This document shows, in pieces, positions 36,472-48,293 of a stretch of 64,000 nt of DNA. The notes below the pieces were generated by a model. It was not told where the DNA came from, ran no database searches, and saw nothing but the letters and a program-made list of their open reading frames with translations. Source of the stretch: Dermatemys mawii (lineage: Eukaryota; Chordata; Testudines; Dermatemydidae); contig ML677373.1 in NCBI GenBank assembly GCA_007922305.1, positions 15,665,881 to 15,729,880 of the forward strand. Reading direction: 5' to 3'. A program made the position numbers and the translations under genes. Numbering within the stretch: the first letter of the stretch is position 1; every line of letters begins with the position of its first letter.

Positions 36472-36794
36472 CTTTGTTTTAAGAGCCTAGGATGTTGTAA
36501 AGGTTAGTATCTATCACTTGTCCTATAGAATTAGCCAAAAGGGTGACTGAAAAGCTGCTACCATAACCAAAAAAATCATTAAAACTAAACAACTGGGTGA
36601 GGATTTGGAAAGTTAGTTCTGACTCCCAATTGGTATTAATTTATGCAGTTTTTCAGCTACTCAGTGAACATTTGTTCTCCCGCACCCCAATACGCCTCAC
36701 CCCAAGACATTCCTTAGAACAGGAATGAGGTGGCAGATACTTGATTTTCTACCACTTTTTTGCTGGTGTCAAAGGGGTATAAAATGGTAGCAAA

Positions 36795-36875
36795 CCAGAA
36801 GCAGAATTTTACAGCACCTTTGAAGAGCTGTAAATGACTACACAGAGTACAAGGCAGTGCAGAATTGGGGCCCCC
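36795..36875. mobile_element. Small palindromic MITE-like fragment
   Basis: 'gctgtaaatgactacacagagtacaaggcagtgcagaattgggg' matches the core of the copies at 20018 and 21977. Confidence 0.5.
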
Positions 36876-37141
36876 TGGGAACTCAACTCTCTTACTGTAG
36901 CCAGGCTGACCTATGGTAGTGGGAAGTTAGTGCAGAAACATGTGAATGGATGGCCTGGCTCTCCAGGAGATCTATGATCGATATGGACCATGGAAGATCC
37001 AGGGGCTTAGCTGCTGAATTCCTGCCACTTCTTTAGAAGAAGGAACAATGGACAGCTTCCTTCTACATAGAACTATGTGGTGGGAACGCCATACTGTGTT
37101 TCCTGTCCACTACTCTGGAGTAATCCCCATCTAGGCTGATT

Positions 37142-37206
37142 TGGCCCTGATCCAAAGCCCATGGAAAGATTGCTATTGACTTCAATAGACTTTGGATCAG
37201 GCCCTT
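37142..37206. mobile_element. Palindromic MITE-like element, 65 bp
   Basis: The left end GGCCCTGATCCAAAG is mirrored by CTTTGGATCAGGCCCT on the right, and the inner phrase 'ttgacttcaatag' is family-typical. A compact short foldback. Confidence 0.65.
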
Positions 37207-37283
37207 TATGCAGTGTGTCCTGCCCTGTGCATTTCTCCTGAAAATCCAAGAGAGGCCACATAACTCAGTATGTTCTTTCCTAG

Positions 37284-37516
37284 AGTAGTAGGAGGCATTT
37301 TCTCAGTTCTTTTTCATGGTATAGTTTGCAGTATAATAACCATAATCGTTATTGCTTTGTGGTATACAGTACTTTCAATAAAAGGCTATCAGGATGGATT
37401 AAAAGCCTCAGCTTCAACATTTAATCAAACTCAGGAGCCGTTTATTGCTGGATACGACAAAACAGTGAGATTATCCCTTAAATATAGTGCAATAAACCAG
37501 ATTACTCATAAATCAG
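37284..37516 (+). CDS. Candidate internal exon encoding a membrane helix, unassigned
   Basis: A 233-base open segment between acceptor 'gttctttcctag' and donor 'aaatcag|gtacag'. In frame it encodes 77 codons plus one base at each end (enters in phase 2, leaves in phase 1). A strongly hydrophobic run of about 25 residues (FSVLFHGIVCSIITIIVIAL, then WYTVL) fits one transmembrane helix. The following part starts SIKGYQDGLKASAS, carries an N-glycosylation sequon in FNQTQEP, and goes on to KTVRLSLKYSAINQ, like the juxtamembrane region of an extracellular domain. CpGs in 'taatcgtt', 'gagccgtt' and 'atacgaca' stand out from the flanks. TM followed by Y.D recalls beta subunits of ion pumps only in outline; I do not assign it. 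An alternative acceptor at about 37331 would shorten it. It could also be a chance frame. Confidence 0.38.
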
Positions 37517-38384
37517 GTACAGTACAGTATATCCCTATATTGTCTTTCCTTTTTATTAAGTGAGATGAAAATACACAATCTGAAATGCCCACAATAATTC
37601 TGTGCTGTGATCTTAAATTTCAGCAGTACATAAAAGGGTTGTTTTTTATTTTTTTCGCATGTGAGAGAAGTATTGTCATGTTTCTACAAGTTTAAAATCA
37701 AAGCTGCTGTAGATTAAATCCACGAAAGATCTCCTGTTCACCAAGGATTTTGCAGGCTGCGTTTTTGTTTTGCTTTAAAATTACCAGGAAAAGACTAATA
37801 AAATCACTAACTCTCTGGTATTATCTACAGTATTTTGTAGAGCCAACAGTTTAGAGTGTTTTTGGACTGGGTTTTAAGAGCCAAAGTCTGAGCCTGTCTA
37901 GGCTAGGGAAAAGAGGAGAGTTTAGTAACCATGTTGCCCAAACATATATTAACATGGTTTTTAAACACCGATTAGTAACTAGTGTCAACAGTGATATAGA
38001 AAAGTATATTGAGCATGACTAGCTAATGTTTTTATAAACACAACTGTCTTTGTTTATACTAAGTGTTGTTTGATGTGTTTAATTTGTGAATGCATTTGCT
38101 AAGCATGCCACATTTTCCTAGTCTAAACAGGGCCTATATCATATTCAATATACATGTTGTAAAATACATGCAGTCCCATTCATTTCACTAGAATTTATGT
38201 ATATGGTAAGGTATTACTCAGTATGAGCAAGTCCCTCAGTTTGCACCTGCTGCTGTTCATGTGAATGCCCTTTTTGGACATGTGAGTTTTCATAGCACCA
38301 AAAAATCTGTGTTTTCCTGTAGTATCTCACTTTTCCAGGGTGTTCCATACACAAAGCGAAGAGCTGGAACAGTATTGTCCTCTA
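37517..38384. other. Unannotated AT-rich stretch
   Basis: No further exon or repeat recognised after the candidate exon. Confidence 0.45.
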
Positions 38385-38830
38385 TGGAATTCCATGTTGG
38401 TTGCTCTTGAGGAACATCAAAATGAATGGTTTTGTGATTTCAGAACAATCAAAGTTCCCAACAGGATGAGCAGAAATGGTTGGAAAACCAACATTTTTCT
38501 TATGACAAATTTTGACTGAAAAGTCTTCGCTTCCAATTTTGTGGTTGGAAAAAAACCCGAACTTTTTTTCCACAAAATTTTGAGACATTTTCATTTTTAA
38601 ATTGACAATTCATTTTGTTTGGTCTTTAAAGAAAAAAATATATTTTCAGTTAATACAGAAAAATCTTATTCCAAAGATCTGTTCAAAATAAAAAAAATAA
38701 TTCAAAACTTCCTATGAGGAAAATTAAAAATATTTTCATCAGAATTGAAACTCCCACAAAGTAAAATTGGGTTCAAGAAGATGACACATTTTTAGATGGG
38801 AAAATTGTGTGTCTGAAAAGTTTCATCCAT
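38385..38830. repeat. AT-rich interspersed repeat of the 'gaaaatttt' type
   Basis: Long succession of words such as 'gttggaaaaccaac', 'acaaattttgactgaaaag', 'ttttccacaaaattttgag' and 'cattttcatttttaaattgac'. It is similar in style to 29795-30010 and 43310-43505 and to a repeat I associate with turtles. Ends are not defined. The minus-strand frame 38382-38594 lies within it. Confidence 0.5.
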
Positions 38831-40849
38831 GTCTATGGATCTATTTTTGAACCAGATTTTGATATCTTTATTTGTACTGAATATATCTTTCTCCACAAGT
38901 AACCTCACTGACTTCTGTAGGACTGTTCAGTTTATAATGTACTTTTTAATATGAGTAAGGGTCTAACTGTTTACAGAGGCAGCAAAGGATGGAATAGCCC
39001 ATAAAAAATTGCACTAAGATAGGTATTGTAGAACCAGTAGGTTTTGGAATCAGAAATAGACCTGCCAATTTCTTCAAGATGACATATTTTTGAGAAAAAC
39101 AAAGAAAATGTGCTAGGTTGTTTTAAATAGATGGAGATCTTTTAATCACATGTCAGTGTCAGGAAATGATGCTGCAATTGTTTTTGACAGGAATTACTTT
39201 GTGCATTTGATGTTACAATGTGAAGGAATTGTGGAGCGTTCATTGTTTGTTTAGAATCCAAGTGTTGCAAATGAATTTATGGCACATAATTTGTAGCTTC
39301 TGCCAGTACCTGCTGATTTAAGCATCAAGATGTATTTGGCAGATCCTCCAGGCTAACTGGTAAACAGGAAAGCTAACTGTAGTTTCTATATGCAGAGCTG
39401 AGCTAAAAGCAGATCTGATTGGAGGTGGGGAGAAATAGTAGTAGTTCGGCAGTGTCCTTTTTAAAATGTCACTGACTGTCCCAGCCCTTAGATATAAAAT
39501 GTGACTGTAAGTCACATTCTGTCTCTGGATAAACATACATGGCTTCCATTTGCTTCACTGGGAAAACCTAAGCATCCATCCAAGAATAAAAGTTGTGCCT
39601 TTCTGCTATTTTTATACAATTGAGCCTTATTAATGCAGTGCCTTTCGGACAAATTGAATCCCTTCATGCGTTACTAAATTAAGAGAGTTAGAAATCCTAG
39701 CAGAGGGAGAAAAGCCAGTACGGTGCAGTAAAGAAAAACGTACTTTCAGCCGAGCTTTGCAGTGAGGAGGATTGGTGGGGCATACAAATAAGAAATTTGG
39801 TCTAGGTTGCAGGAAGGTACAAGGGGAAAAGGCTCTTGCATCAGCTTGTCCAGGGGACAGACACAGGGTTAGTGATTGTCTACAGGAAGGATTGAATAGA
39901 CTAGCAGGAGCCTATGTTCAAAGTGTAGAGTGGAGCAAACCCACTGAGGATTTTAAAAACCAAAGAGACTGGTTGGCATGGAGTCCTGAAATGAAGTATC
40001 ATCATATGTCAGTGCATCTGTCAGTGTGACGAGGCAGGCAATGTTTACCTAGGAGATTTTTTTGAAAGAATTTATCTTATCATTAGCAAGGACGGGAGGG
40101 GAACTGGTATACATCAGCTGCAGACTCATGAATCAAAAGAGAAGCTGAATCCTTCCCATTCTATAAGAAGTTGATTAAGACACACACCAAGGCTCCTCCA
40201 ACCTGGCTTTAGTGCTGTTGGGCAGAAGGCTCCGTTGTTGTGTTTCTATAATTTAGCACGTTTTTTTTTTTCTCATGAGGACAGGTTGTAGGCCAATTGC
40301 TCAACCCCAGCCCGGTAGACCAGTGGACGGTGTTTGATCTCGCCCTACCTAGGGGGCAAACTTGCTCCTAGCCTAGTTCTCAGGGACATTGGGACATACA
40401 ATCCCTCTTAGTATGTTAAGGTGCATTCCCCGGGGCAGATGGTGAGGAAGAGGGAATCAGTAACTAATACTTTGCATTTATAGCTGAGATCCTTCAAAAT
40501 GATATTTACAGTCCAATAAACAAATAGGTCTAGGGTTAATTCTCCTCGGTTACAAGTGGAATTACACTGGCAACCGAAAGGGGAATTGTTTAAACAGTTA
40601 AATTTAATTTCTAATTCAAAGGCAATAAAACCCTCCTACACTGCCTTAGCATACTAGAGAGTCAAGATGTTCAACTAAGTTCTATGTTTGCCAGACAAAT
40701 ATGATGATCATTATCAGCCATGGGCATTATAGGTACCCATCTACAAGGAGCAAATAGATTCAGACGGTAGTAGGCCTAGCTACAAACCGTCCCAGAAAGA
40801 CGCAATAAAGATTAAAGTGCAGTAAGTACGGAGGCTAATGTATTATCTT
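38831..40849. other. Unannotated stretch
   Basis: No supported gene. The 85-codon plus frame at 39772-40029 has no motif or splice sites. 'ttgtaggccaattgctcaaccccagcccggtagaccagtgg' and the following ~120 bases (40285-40430) have a CpG-bearing composition that may be another repeat. Confidence 0.4.
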
Positions 40850-41271
40850 AGACCTTGTCTACACTTGCAGAGGCATGTAGGGTATATCTAAGCTCACACC
40901 ACGATGAAAGGCAGGCTGCATCCACACTCACTTCAGCGTGTAGCTACACATGGCAGTGAAAGCTTCTGGCCTGGGAGAGGCAGTGAGGAAAGACTCTGGT
41001 AGCTTTCCACAGCTGGAGTCTTTTCCCGCTGCCTCCCTGCTGTTGGAATCTTTTGCTGTCTCTGGCAGCGCTGTGGATGTGGGCAGCAATGCGTGGGCAT
41101 GAAGAGAGCAGTGTAGGATATAGACCCTCATGTTCATGTACATAGGACACACTGCTCTACTTGCCACTAAGCCATGCTCACTGTCCACAGTGGTATTTAT
41201 ACCCATGCTGGCTGGGTGCGCAGGGTCTGTGTTCTACACACCGCTATAGTATAGACCTCTACTCTAAGGTA
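40850..41271. mobile_element. Nonautonomous DNA-transposon-like element
   Basis: Left end AGACCTTGTCTACACTT and right end 'agtatagacctctactctaaggt' are loosely inverted and resemble the GTCTACACT ends of a large turtle element group. The interior is GC-richer, with opposed frames on the minus strand at 40928-41206. No convincing target duplication. Confidence 0.5.
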
Positions 41272-41319
41272 TATGGCCCCATTACTGTAATATTGCAGTG
41301 TCTCTCAGTCTTTAATGTG

Positions 41320-41500
41320 TTTATCTTCTCAATATGCCTGTGATGTAGGGAAGCACTGTTATTCCTTTTTTACTGGTGGGAAACTGAAGCATAGAGAGGC
41401 TAAGTGACTTTCCTAAGGCCACACAGGAAGTCAGTGGCAGAGCAGGGAACTGACTCCCCCCCCACCAGGTCCCCTAAGACCCACACTAATGCCCAAACTG
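41320..41500 (-). mobile_element. MIR SINE, minus strand
   Basis: 'actggtgggaaactgaagcatagagaggctaagtgactttcctaaggccacacaggaagtcagtggcagagcagggaactga' is the reverse complement of the MIR CORE and body. A C9 run (about 41457-41465) replaces part of the head. Confidence 0.82.
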
Positions 41501-42894
41501 CTCCATCATTCTTCCTCTATGAAGTATGTTAATTACTATATTAACTTCTCTCTGAAAATATTAATTGCAAATTAGTAGTGAATCATTAATCATACAGGGA
41601 TAACAATCAAGGATTAAATTTTAAAATGAAGTGCTACTTTTGGTGATCAGGAGGATGCATACAAAGAACAGGACTGCGATTTAGATGGACTTCCACCTTC
41701 AAACAGGAGTTAGAAAATCCTAAAGAGACACTGGGGATTGGAGACATAAATGGCAGAGCTATGCAAATATCGTGGTATTTGAGGAGGTCTAATCTTAACT
41801 AATAACCATACCCTACTTAGGGATTGCTAAACTCAAACAAAAATGCCAACTAGTTAATTGACATTTTGCTATACTGAAGACAAGAAGAAGCTTGAAGAAA
41901 AAGAAATAATCCGATTTCAAACTTCTAAAAAAGGCACATTTAAATAAAAGAAAATGATTCCATAGAGAAACATGATCTATACTCAGTTTTCCATCTTGAA
42001 TGAAGAGACCGAGGACTCTGGGTATCCGATGAGATACTAATCTCAGGTCTTGACTGCTTGTGATCATTAATATCACAAAGAAAAGGAGAGACACAGAAGA
42101 TGAGATTCATCTGAGGCCATGAACCAAGTCAATGTTATAGTCAGGATTAGAACAGCTGATGCTCACTGTATCTCATTCACAATGAATTTAATCTCCCACT
42201 CCCATCCATGAGAGACTGGAGTTGTTAACTTTCTGGTATGCTGCAAAACCCTTCTGTTTTCTAGGTGTATTTAAGCAATAGGTGAATTGAAGGACTTGAC
42301 TTTTTTTTCTTATTAGCCCCTAGAGTGATATGGAATTATGTACATACATACATTGTATGTGCTTGTATGGATGCTTATAACCATATACTGTCTTTAATGT
42401 CATGTGTTTCTACATTTCTTGTCAAATTACTATCTGCAACACTGTATTATTATATTTCATAACCCTGTTTTTTTTCTTGCCATAATGTATGATAAATCCA
42501 CGTGCTGGAAATCAACAGATGCATATTTGTGTACTTTGGTCATGTTAGATGTAGAGATTAAAACAACCTTGATAAAGTTATTGTGGAAAGAATGGTGGAG
42601 GGTCATTATAGTAGAGGATGACCAATGAGGAGATAGATAGATGGTGTATAGCAGATCACTGGAGGGTCAGCAGCCGTTATGGCTTCTGAAAATGCTGCTA
42701 TGAAGTTACTGATATCCAGACATGAATAAATTAATTTTTATTATGATAAACAATATGTGCAGTATGTACCAGAATAAGGTCTAATTTAGAGTTAAGATCT
42801 TTATTTACCACATTTTGTGGCTATTTTCCCCTTCTCCCACTTCTTTTGCCATAAAGTGATGTTGACTGTTTCAGAACTAGGAGGGGAAAATAAG
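41501..42894. other. Unannotated AT-rich stretch
   Basis: No gene or repeat supported. The frames at 41813-42094 (minus) and 42404-42628 (plus) lack motifs. Confidence 0.5.
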
Positions 42895-43210
42895 ACAGAA
42901 GGTGAGTGAGGCAACATCTTTTACTGGACCAACTTTTGTTGGTGGAAGAGACAAGCTTTCATGCTTCATAGAGCTCTTCTTCAGGGTGGGAAAAGGTAAC
43001 CAAGGTGTGTCAGCTAAATACAAGATGGGGCAGATATTTTAAGCTGAAGGGGTTAACACATGTTGCAAGAAACTATTTAAAATGAAGTGGGAAAATTACG
43101 CATCTGCAGTCATAGGACAAAAGAGGGTTACTGTAAGTTACAAATTGTTGATGAGCCGTAAAATCAGTCTCTCTGAGACTATGATTTTTAGTGGTCAGCA
43201 GAACTTCCCT
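42895..43210 (+). mobile_element. Longer copy of the second foldback family
   Basis: It opens 'ggtgagtgaggcaacatcttttactggaccaacttttgttggtgg', then 'agacaagctttcatgcttcatagagctcttcttcagg'. It continues through 'gtcagctaaatacaagatgggg', 'ggttaacacatgttgcaag' and 'tctgcagtcataggacaaaagagg', ending near 'gagactatgatttttagtg'. This order matches a medium-length repeat I know from turtle genomes. The copy at 14285 is only its head as an inverted pair; this one is linear. The frame 43082-43270 is inside it. Confidence 0.6.
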
Positions 43211-43309
43211 ACAACTTCAGCTACCACCACCCTTCCATCAAACTCTTTTTGGAACACTCCCATGCCATAGTTGACTTCTTGACTGGGGTGGGGGGGAAGG
43301 GGATGGTGA

Positions 43310-43505
43310 AAAATAAAAATCCAAACCATTATGGTTTTTGGCTGAAAATGTCTCAGTTTGGCGGCATTCAGGTTTTCAGTGAAAAATAAACTTTTGTCTG
43401 TGGGAAACCAGATTATTTCTAATGAAAAAGTAGCCTTGTTTTGTTGAAAGATGAAGCTTTGGTTGAAAAAGACTTATGATGGAAATTTTTCAGCCAGCCC
43501 ATAAA
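43310..43505. repeat. AT-rich interspersed repeat of the 'gaaaatttt' type
   Basis: 'ggctgaaaatgtctcagtttgg', 'gaaaaataaacttttgtctg', 'gttgaaaaagacttatgatggaaatttttcagccagcccat'. It has the same character as 38385-38830. Confidence 0.5.
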
Positions 43506-44789
43506 TCTCTAAAATCAGAAAGGTATTTAAGAATATGCTTAACTTTAATCATGTAATCCTGCTGATCCAACCAAATAGACACCCGTCACCTGTTGTAAAC
43601 TGAAGCTGATATCCTCAGATAGGCTGATGATTATGTAATACTTGAAGTACTCAAATAGACATTCAATAGTATGACTATATCATTTTTCTGTGTAAGAGCA
43701 AATTATACATTTTTCTTATAAACATTTATAGCCAAACTGGGGAAAAATCAGGTGTCAACAACCATGCTCTACATTTATTAGTGCAAAAGTTGAGTATTAG
43801 TCAGTGCAGTAGCAAACAAGCTGTGTACTATTGCATTGTTTTCCACTGTATTTATAGGACACATTTCATTTATATTTTGAAAGTATCAGTTAAGGAGAAA
43901 AACACAGCCTTTTCATTATAAAAATTTGACATGAGAAAAACACTGCAATTTCAATTAAACTATTTACTTGGCTTATTCGTATCTGGGATTTTACATGCTG
44001 TTGTCAATTCATTCCTGTTGAAATCACAAAGCTAATTAAGTGTGACTCATTTCTATTTCCACGTAGAGAGTAAAGCTACCAATAAAATTAAATAGAGTTA
44101 AGAATTTGTTGATTACTCTCACTAAACACATGGTAAATCTTTCAAAGTTTATATCTATTCTGAAAAATATATATTTTATTGCTGTTTTATTAGACAGTTC
44201 AGTGTACACACTCTGCATTCTCTTTAAAATTCCAGAAGTAAAATATGTGCTTAAAGATGCCATGAAGGAAATATAAAATGGAGAAAACCTATTTCCATAT
44301 TATGTGATCCTATAAAGATAATTTACTTTACTACTACATTTCCCCACAATCATTCTATTACATTTGGGCCCCATTTAATAACACTAATCTATCTAATGTT
44401 AAACTGGGCATGACACAGCTAGCCCCACAGAACCTTAATGCTGAAGTTCAGTTTACCAACAGAACTGGACAATAACAAAATAGACACAACCTTGCCTATG
44501 AATGAAACAGGCACAAAAGCACCTCATCTAAAAATACTAGGCCAAACAAGTGCAAAAGGGGATACCGGATGTTTAAAAAGTGAGCAGCAAAACAATGGAT
44601 CTGTGGAAATAGCAGTCTGGGTCCTGGCTTGAAGTGTCATGTCTGCAGCTCCAAATGAAAAGGAAAAAGCTATTTGTATAATCTTTATATACGTACTTGC
44701 GAAATTCAAGAAATACATGTTAATCTAGGTGATATCTCTGTACCTTTCCAGTGTTGTTAACTGAAAGGATAAATACATTGTCTCATGAG
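43506..44789. other. Unannotated AT-rich stretch
   Basis: No supported gene. The 64-codon plus frame at 44438-44632 is rich in N, T and K and has a protein-like look, but no paired splice sites bound it. Confidence 0.45.
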
Positions 44790-44933
44790 TTAATGTATTC
44801 ATCCTCACAACACCCCTGTGAAGTAGAGAAAAATCTCCATTTTACAGATGGAGAACATTAAGGAAGATTAAGTGAGTTGCCCAGTACAGGAAGTGGAAGA
44901 GTCAGAAATTGAACCTAGATCCCCTGAATCCTG
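44790..44933 (-). mobile_element. MIR SINE, minus strand
   Basis: 'catcctcacaacacccctgtgaagtag', 'ctccattttacagatggagaaca' and 'ttaagtgagttgcccagtacaggaagtggaagagtcagaaattgaacc' follow the MIR reverse complement in order. Confidence 0.85.
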
Positions 44934-45654
44934 ACATGTCTCTGATGTATGACAAATGACTCTCTTTGACAGTTACTGTTGGTGTAGAATGTGCAAATGA
45001 TGCAAACATCAATGCCAAAAAATACCAACACTTGATATTTGATGACAAACTTTCAGCGGATGTAAATCAGCATAACTTTACTGAAGTCCTTGGGACTATC
45101 CTATTTATGTTGACACAATCGATGTTTTCTAATACGTTCATGTTACTATAAAAGATTACAAGTTCATGTTTCTTTACGCTTCCGTATCTTAGTGCAGTTT
45201 TCAAACACTGGAACTATATGTTTATGTGCGATTAAAACATGGCGATAAAAGACGAAAATGTAACTTTAAAAAGCTAAAAGGGAAGATCCTTGGCTGCTAG
45301 AAATCTTCATATTTCATTGGCACTATAACAATTTACACCAGCTCAGGATCTGCCCCAAAGCTACTTAATTTCACTTAAACTTACAAATGGTTGTGAGCAA
45401 TATGGAATCATTGCTTGGAGCTCAATTCTGTTTCTTTTACTAACCAAGTAGTTCCATTACTATTTGCATGAGCAAATAAGTAGGATTTGGTCTGACTTAT
45501 GCATCCTTGTTTTGGAATACTCTTCAGAGTTTCAGTTTTATCTTTATTTTTTCTTTTTACTATTTTCTTACTAGCACCATCTACTGATTATATAACTTCA
45601 CAGTAAACTGTGAATAGTAGTGAGTCTCTGCAAATTTGAGCACCGTTGTTCTCA

Positions 45655-45765
45655 TAAGTAGAACCCCAATCCTGCAACCTAATCTGTGACAAAATGTCCA
45701 CGTGTATATGTGGAGCCCCGCTGACATCAATAAGGACTCTCCATGAGCACAGGGGTCCACCCATG
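45655..45765 (-). mobile_element. Small MITE-like element
   Basis: 'accccaatcctgcaacctaatctgtgac' and 'gctgacatcaataaggactctcc' fit a short reptile element that reads 'gaccctgatcctgcaa' at its ends and 'cattgaagtcaatggg' inside. The 137-codon minus-strand frame 45588-46001 runs through it and is not a gene. Confidence 0.45.
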
Positions 45766-46433
45766 TACCTCTGATTACACATTTGGGGCTTCAGAAAATA
45801 GAGGTCTATATACCTTTTTGGAAATAAAATTTTCATGTGTTTACACCATGATTCTGTAATAGTATGCATGTAAATGGAGTATGCAGAGACTTCAGTAAAG
45901 AACCGCTGGATATGTGCATGATGATGCAGAAGTTCAATATTTTTTTTAATTGAAGTAAAGTAAATGATACTTAGTTTGAACAGGGTAGCTGCTTCCAGCA
46001 CCTTTATTTCAATACATATTTTTGTAAATGTTTATTACTTTTTCATTTTCCTTCAGTACATGCAAATATTGTTTTGCTAATAAGCGTACTGCTAGACTGA
46101 TTATGCTTAATGAATTATTGATATACACCTGCAGTATTTTATATACTTAACCTCCAGAGGTGAATATTTTGGGTGCCTTTACTAGTAGCTGTTGAAGTTA
46201 ATACATTTAATAACCTGAACAGAAATGTAGGGTTAAAAAAAAAAAATCTGGGAATACAAAAAGAAAGGGGCGGTGGTGAAAAAGAAGCAATCTTGCAATT
46301 AAACTCTGAGCTACATGTTAGAGTGGGTGTTCTTAAATGGGCATCTTTAACTGTGTTTTGCTACAATATACATTTTAGACACAGGACCCATACAGCACAG
46401 TATCCAATATCATAGTGAGCTAAACAATGATTT
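45766..46433. other. Unannotated stretch
   Basis: AT-rich. An A13 tract near 46235 is low complexity. Nothing else seen. Confidence 0.5.
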
Positions 46434-46441
46434 ATCTGAGC

Positions 46442-48245
46442 TAGGGCTGTCAAACGATTAAAAAAATTAATCGTGCAATTAATAGCTCTGTTAAACAATA
46501 ATAGAATACCATTTATTTAAATATTTTTGGATGTTTTCTACATTTTCAAATATATTGATTTCAATTACAACACAGAATACAAAGTGTATGGTGCTCACTT
46601 TATATTTTTAATTGCAAGTATTTGCACTGTAAAAAAACCCAAAAATTAGAAAAATAGAAAAGGAAATAGTATTTTCCAGTTCATCTAATGCAAGTACTGT
46701 AGTATAATCTCTTTATCATGAAAGTTGAACTTACAAATGTAGAAGTATTTACAAAAGAGATTGTAGTGCAATCTCTTTATCATGAAAGTTGTAGTGCAAT
46801 TGTAGTGCGAAGTTGTAGTGCAATTGTAGTGCAGTTGTAGTGCAAAGATTGCACTACAACTTTATAGTTGCACTACAATCTCTTTATCATGAAAGTTGTT
46901 CTACAAATGTAGAAGTATTTACAAAAGAGATTGTAGTGCAATCTCTTTATCATGAAAGTTGAACTAACAAATGTAGAAGTATTTACAAAAAAAAAACTGC
47001 ATTCAAAAATAAAACAATGTCAAATTTTAGAGCCTGCAAGTCCACTAAGTCCTACTTCTTCAGCCAATCGCTCAGACATTTATAGGCAATAATGCTGACT
47101 GCTTCTTGTTTACAATGTCACCTGAGTGTTTTCATGGCACTGTTGTAGCCGGCATCGCAAGATATTTATATACCAGATGTGCTAAAGATTCATATGTTCC
47201 TTCATGCTTCAACCACCATTCCAGGGAACACGAGTCTGTGCTGATGATGAGATCTGCTCGATAACAGTTCAAAGCTGTGCTGACCGATGCATGTTTATTT
47301 TCATTATCTGGGTCAGATGCCACCAGCAGAAGGTTAATTTTCTTTATCGGTGGTGCGAGTTCTGTAGTTTCCCCATCGTAGTGTTATTTTTTTAAGGCTT
47401 CTGAAAGCATGCTCCACATTTTGTTGCTCTCAGATTTTGGAAGGCACTTCAGATTCTTAAACCTTGGGTGAGTGCTGTAACTATCTTTAGAAATTTCACA
47501 ATGGTATCATCTTTGAATTTTGTCAGATTTGCAGTGAAAGTGTTCTTAAAATGAACAGCATGTGCTGGGTCATCATCTGAGACTGCTATAACATGAAATA
47601 TATGGAAGAATACAGATAAACCAGAGCAGGGGACATACAATTCTCCCCCAAAGAGTTCAGTCACAAATTTAATTAACACCTTATATTTTTTAGTGCGTGT
47701 CATCAGCATGGAAGCATGTCCTCTGGAATGGTGGCCGAAGCATGAAGGGGCATATGAATGCTTAGCGTATCTGGCACACACATACCTTGCAAAGCCAGCT
47801 ACAAAAGTGCCATGGGAAATTCCTGTTCTCACTTTCTGGTGACATTGTAAGTAAGAAGAGGGCAGCATTATCTCATGTAAATGTAGACAAACTTTTATCA
47901 AATTTTACATTATTTTGTTTTCAAGTGCAGTTATATAACAAAAAAACCCACCCCTACATTTTAAAGTTGCACTTTCACGACAAAGAGATTGCACTACAGT
48001 ACTTGTCTGAGGTGAACTGAAAACTACTATTTCTTTTTATCATTTTTACAGTGCAAATATTTGTAATAAAGATATACACTTTGATTTCAATTACAACACA
48101 GAATACAATATATATGAAAATGTAGCAAAATCTCCAAAATATGTAATACATTTCGATTGATATTCTATTTAACAGTGAGATTAAAACTGTGATTAATGTA
48201 TTTAATTACGATTAATATTTTTGAGTTAACACTTCGACAGCTCTA
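46442..48245 (-). mobile_element. Nonautonomous hAT transposon with very long inverted arms
   Basis: An 1804-bp element. The terminal inverted repeats are TAGGGCTGTC (46442-46451) and GACAGCTCTA (48236-48245). The flanking 8-mers ATCTGAGC (46434-46441) and ATCTGAAT (48246-48253) match at 6 of 8 bases, the size hAT enzymes leave. A degraded hAT dimerisation motif is encoded twice in opposite directions: LEWWPKHEG..YLAKPATKVP on plus at 47708-47818, and LEWWLKHEG..YLAMPATTVP on minus at about 47132-47230. This shows that the left arm (to ~47235) and right arm (from ~47700) are long imperfect inverted copies. The middle keeps a minus-strand frame (47449-47901) without a known domain. Stops and the missing catalytic domain make it inactive. 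Confidence 0.82.
46690..46995. repeat. Tandem and inverted short-repeat array inside the hAT element
   Basis: A unit containing 'atctctttatcatgaaagttg' plus 'caaatgtagaagtatttacaaaa' occurs three times. Between the copies are many repeats of TTGTAGTGCAA and its reverse complement TTGCACTACAA, which can pair with each other. The array expanded within the left arm only; the right arm has one counterpart ('agattgcactacagtact', about 47986-48003). Confidence 0.8.
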
Positions 48246-48293
48246 ATCTGAATGTTAGAAGATCAGGTACTGGTGGTCTTGGAGGTGAGGCTA

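Noticed and set aside
44438..44632. A 64-codon protein-like plus frame as an exon
   Set aside because: No paired acceptor and donor frame it, and its N/T/K-rich composition is what A-rich DNA gives by chance.
45588..46001. A 137-codon minus frame as a gene
   Set aside because: It runs through a short MITE-like element and AT-rich flank, with no splice sites or domain.
46690..46995. A CRISPR-like array of regular repeats
   Set aside because: Repeats and spacings are irregular and partly inverted, the spacers are themselves repeats, and the host is a vertebrate. It is transposon-internal tandem repetition.
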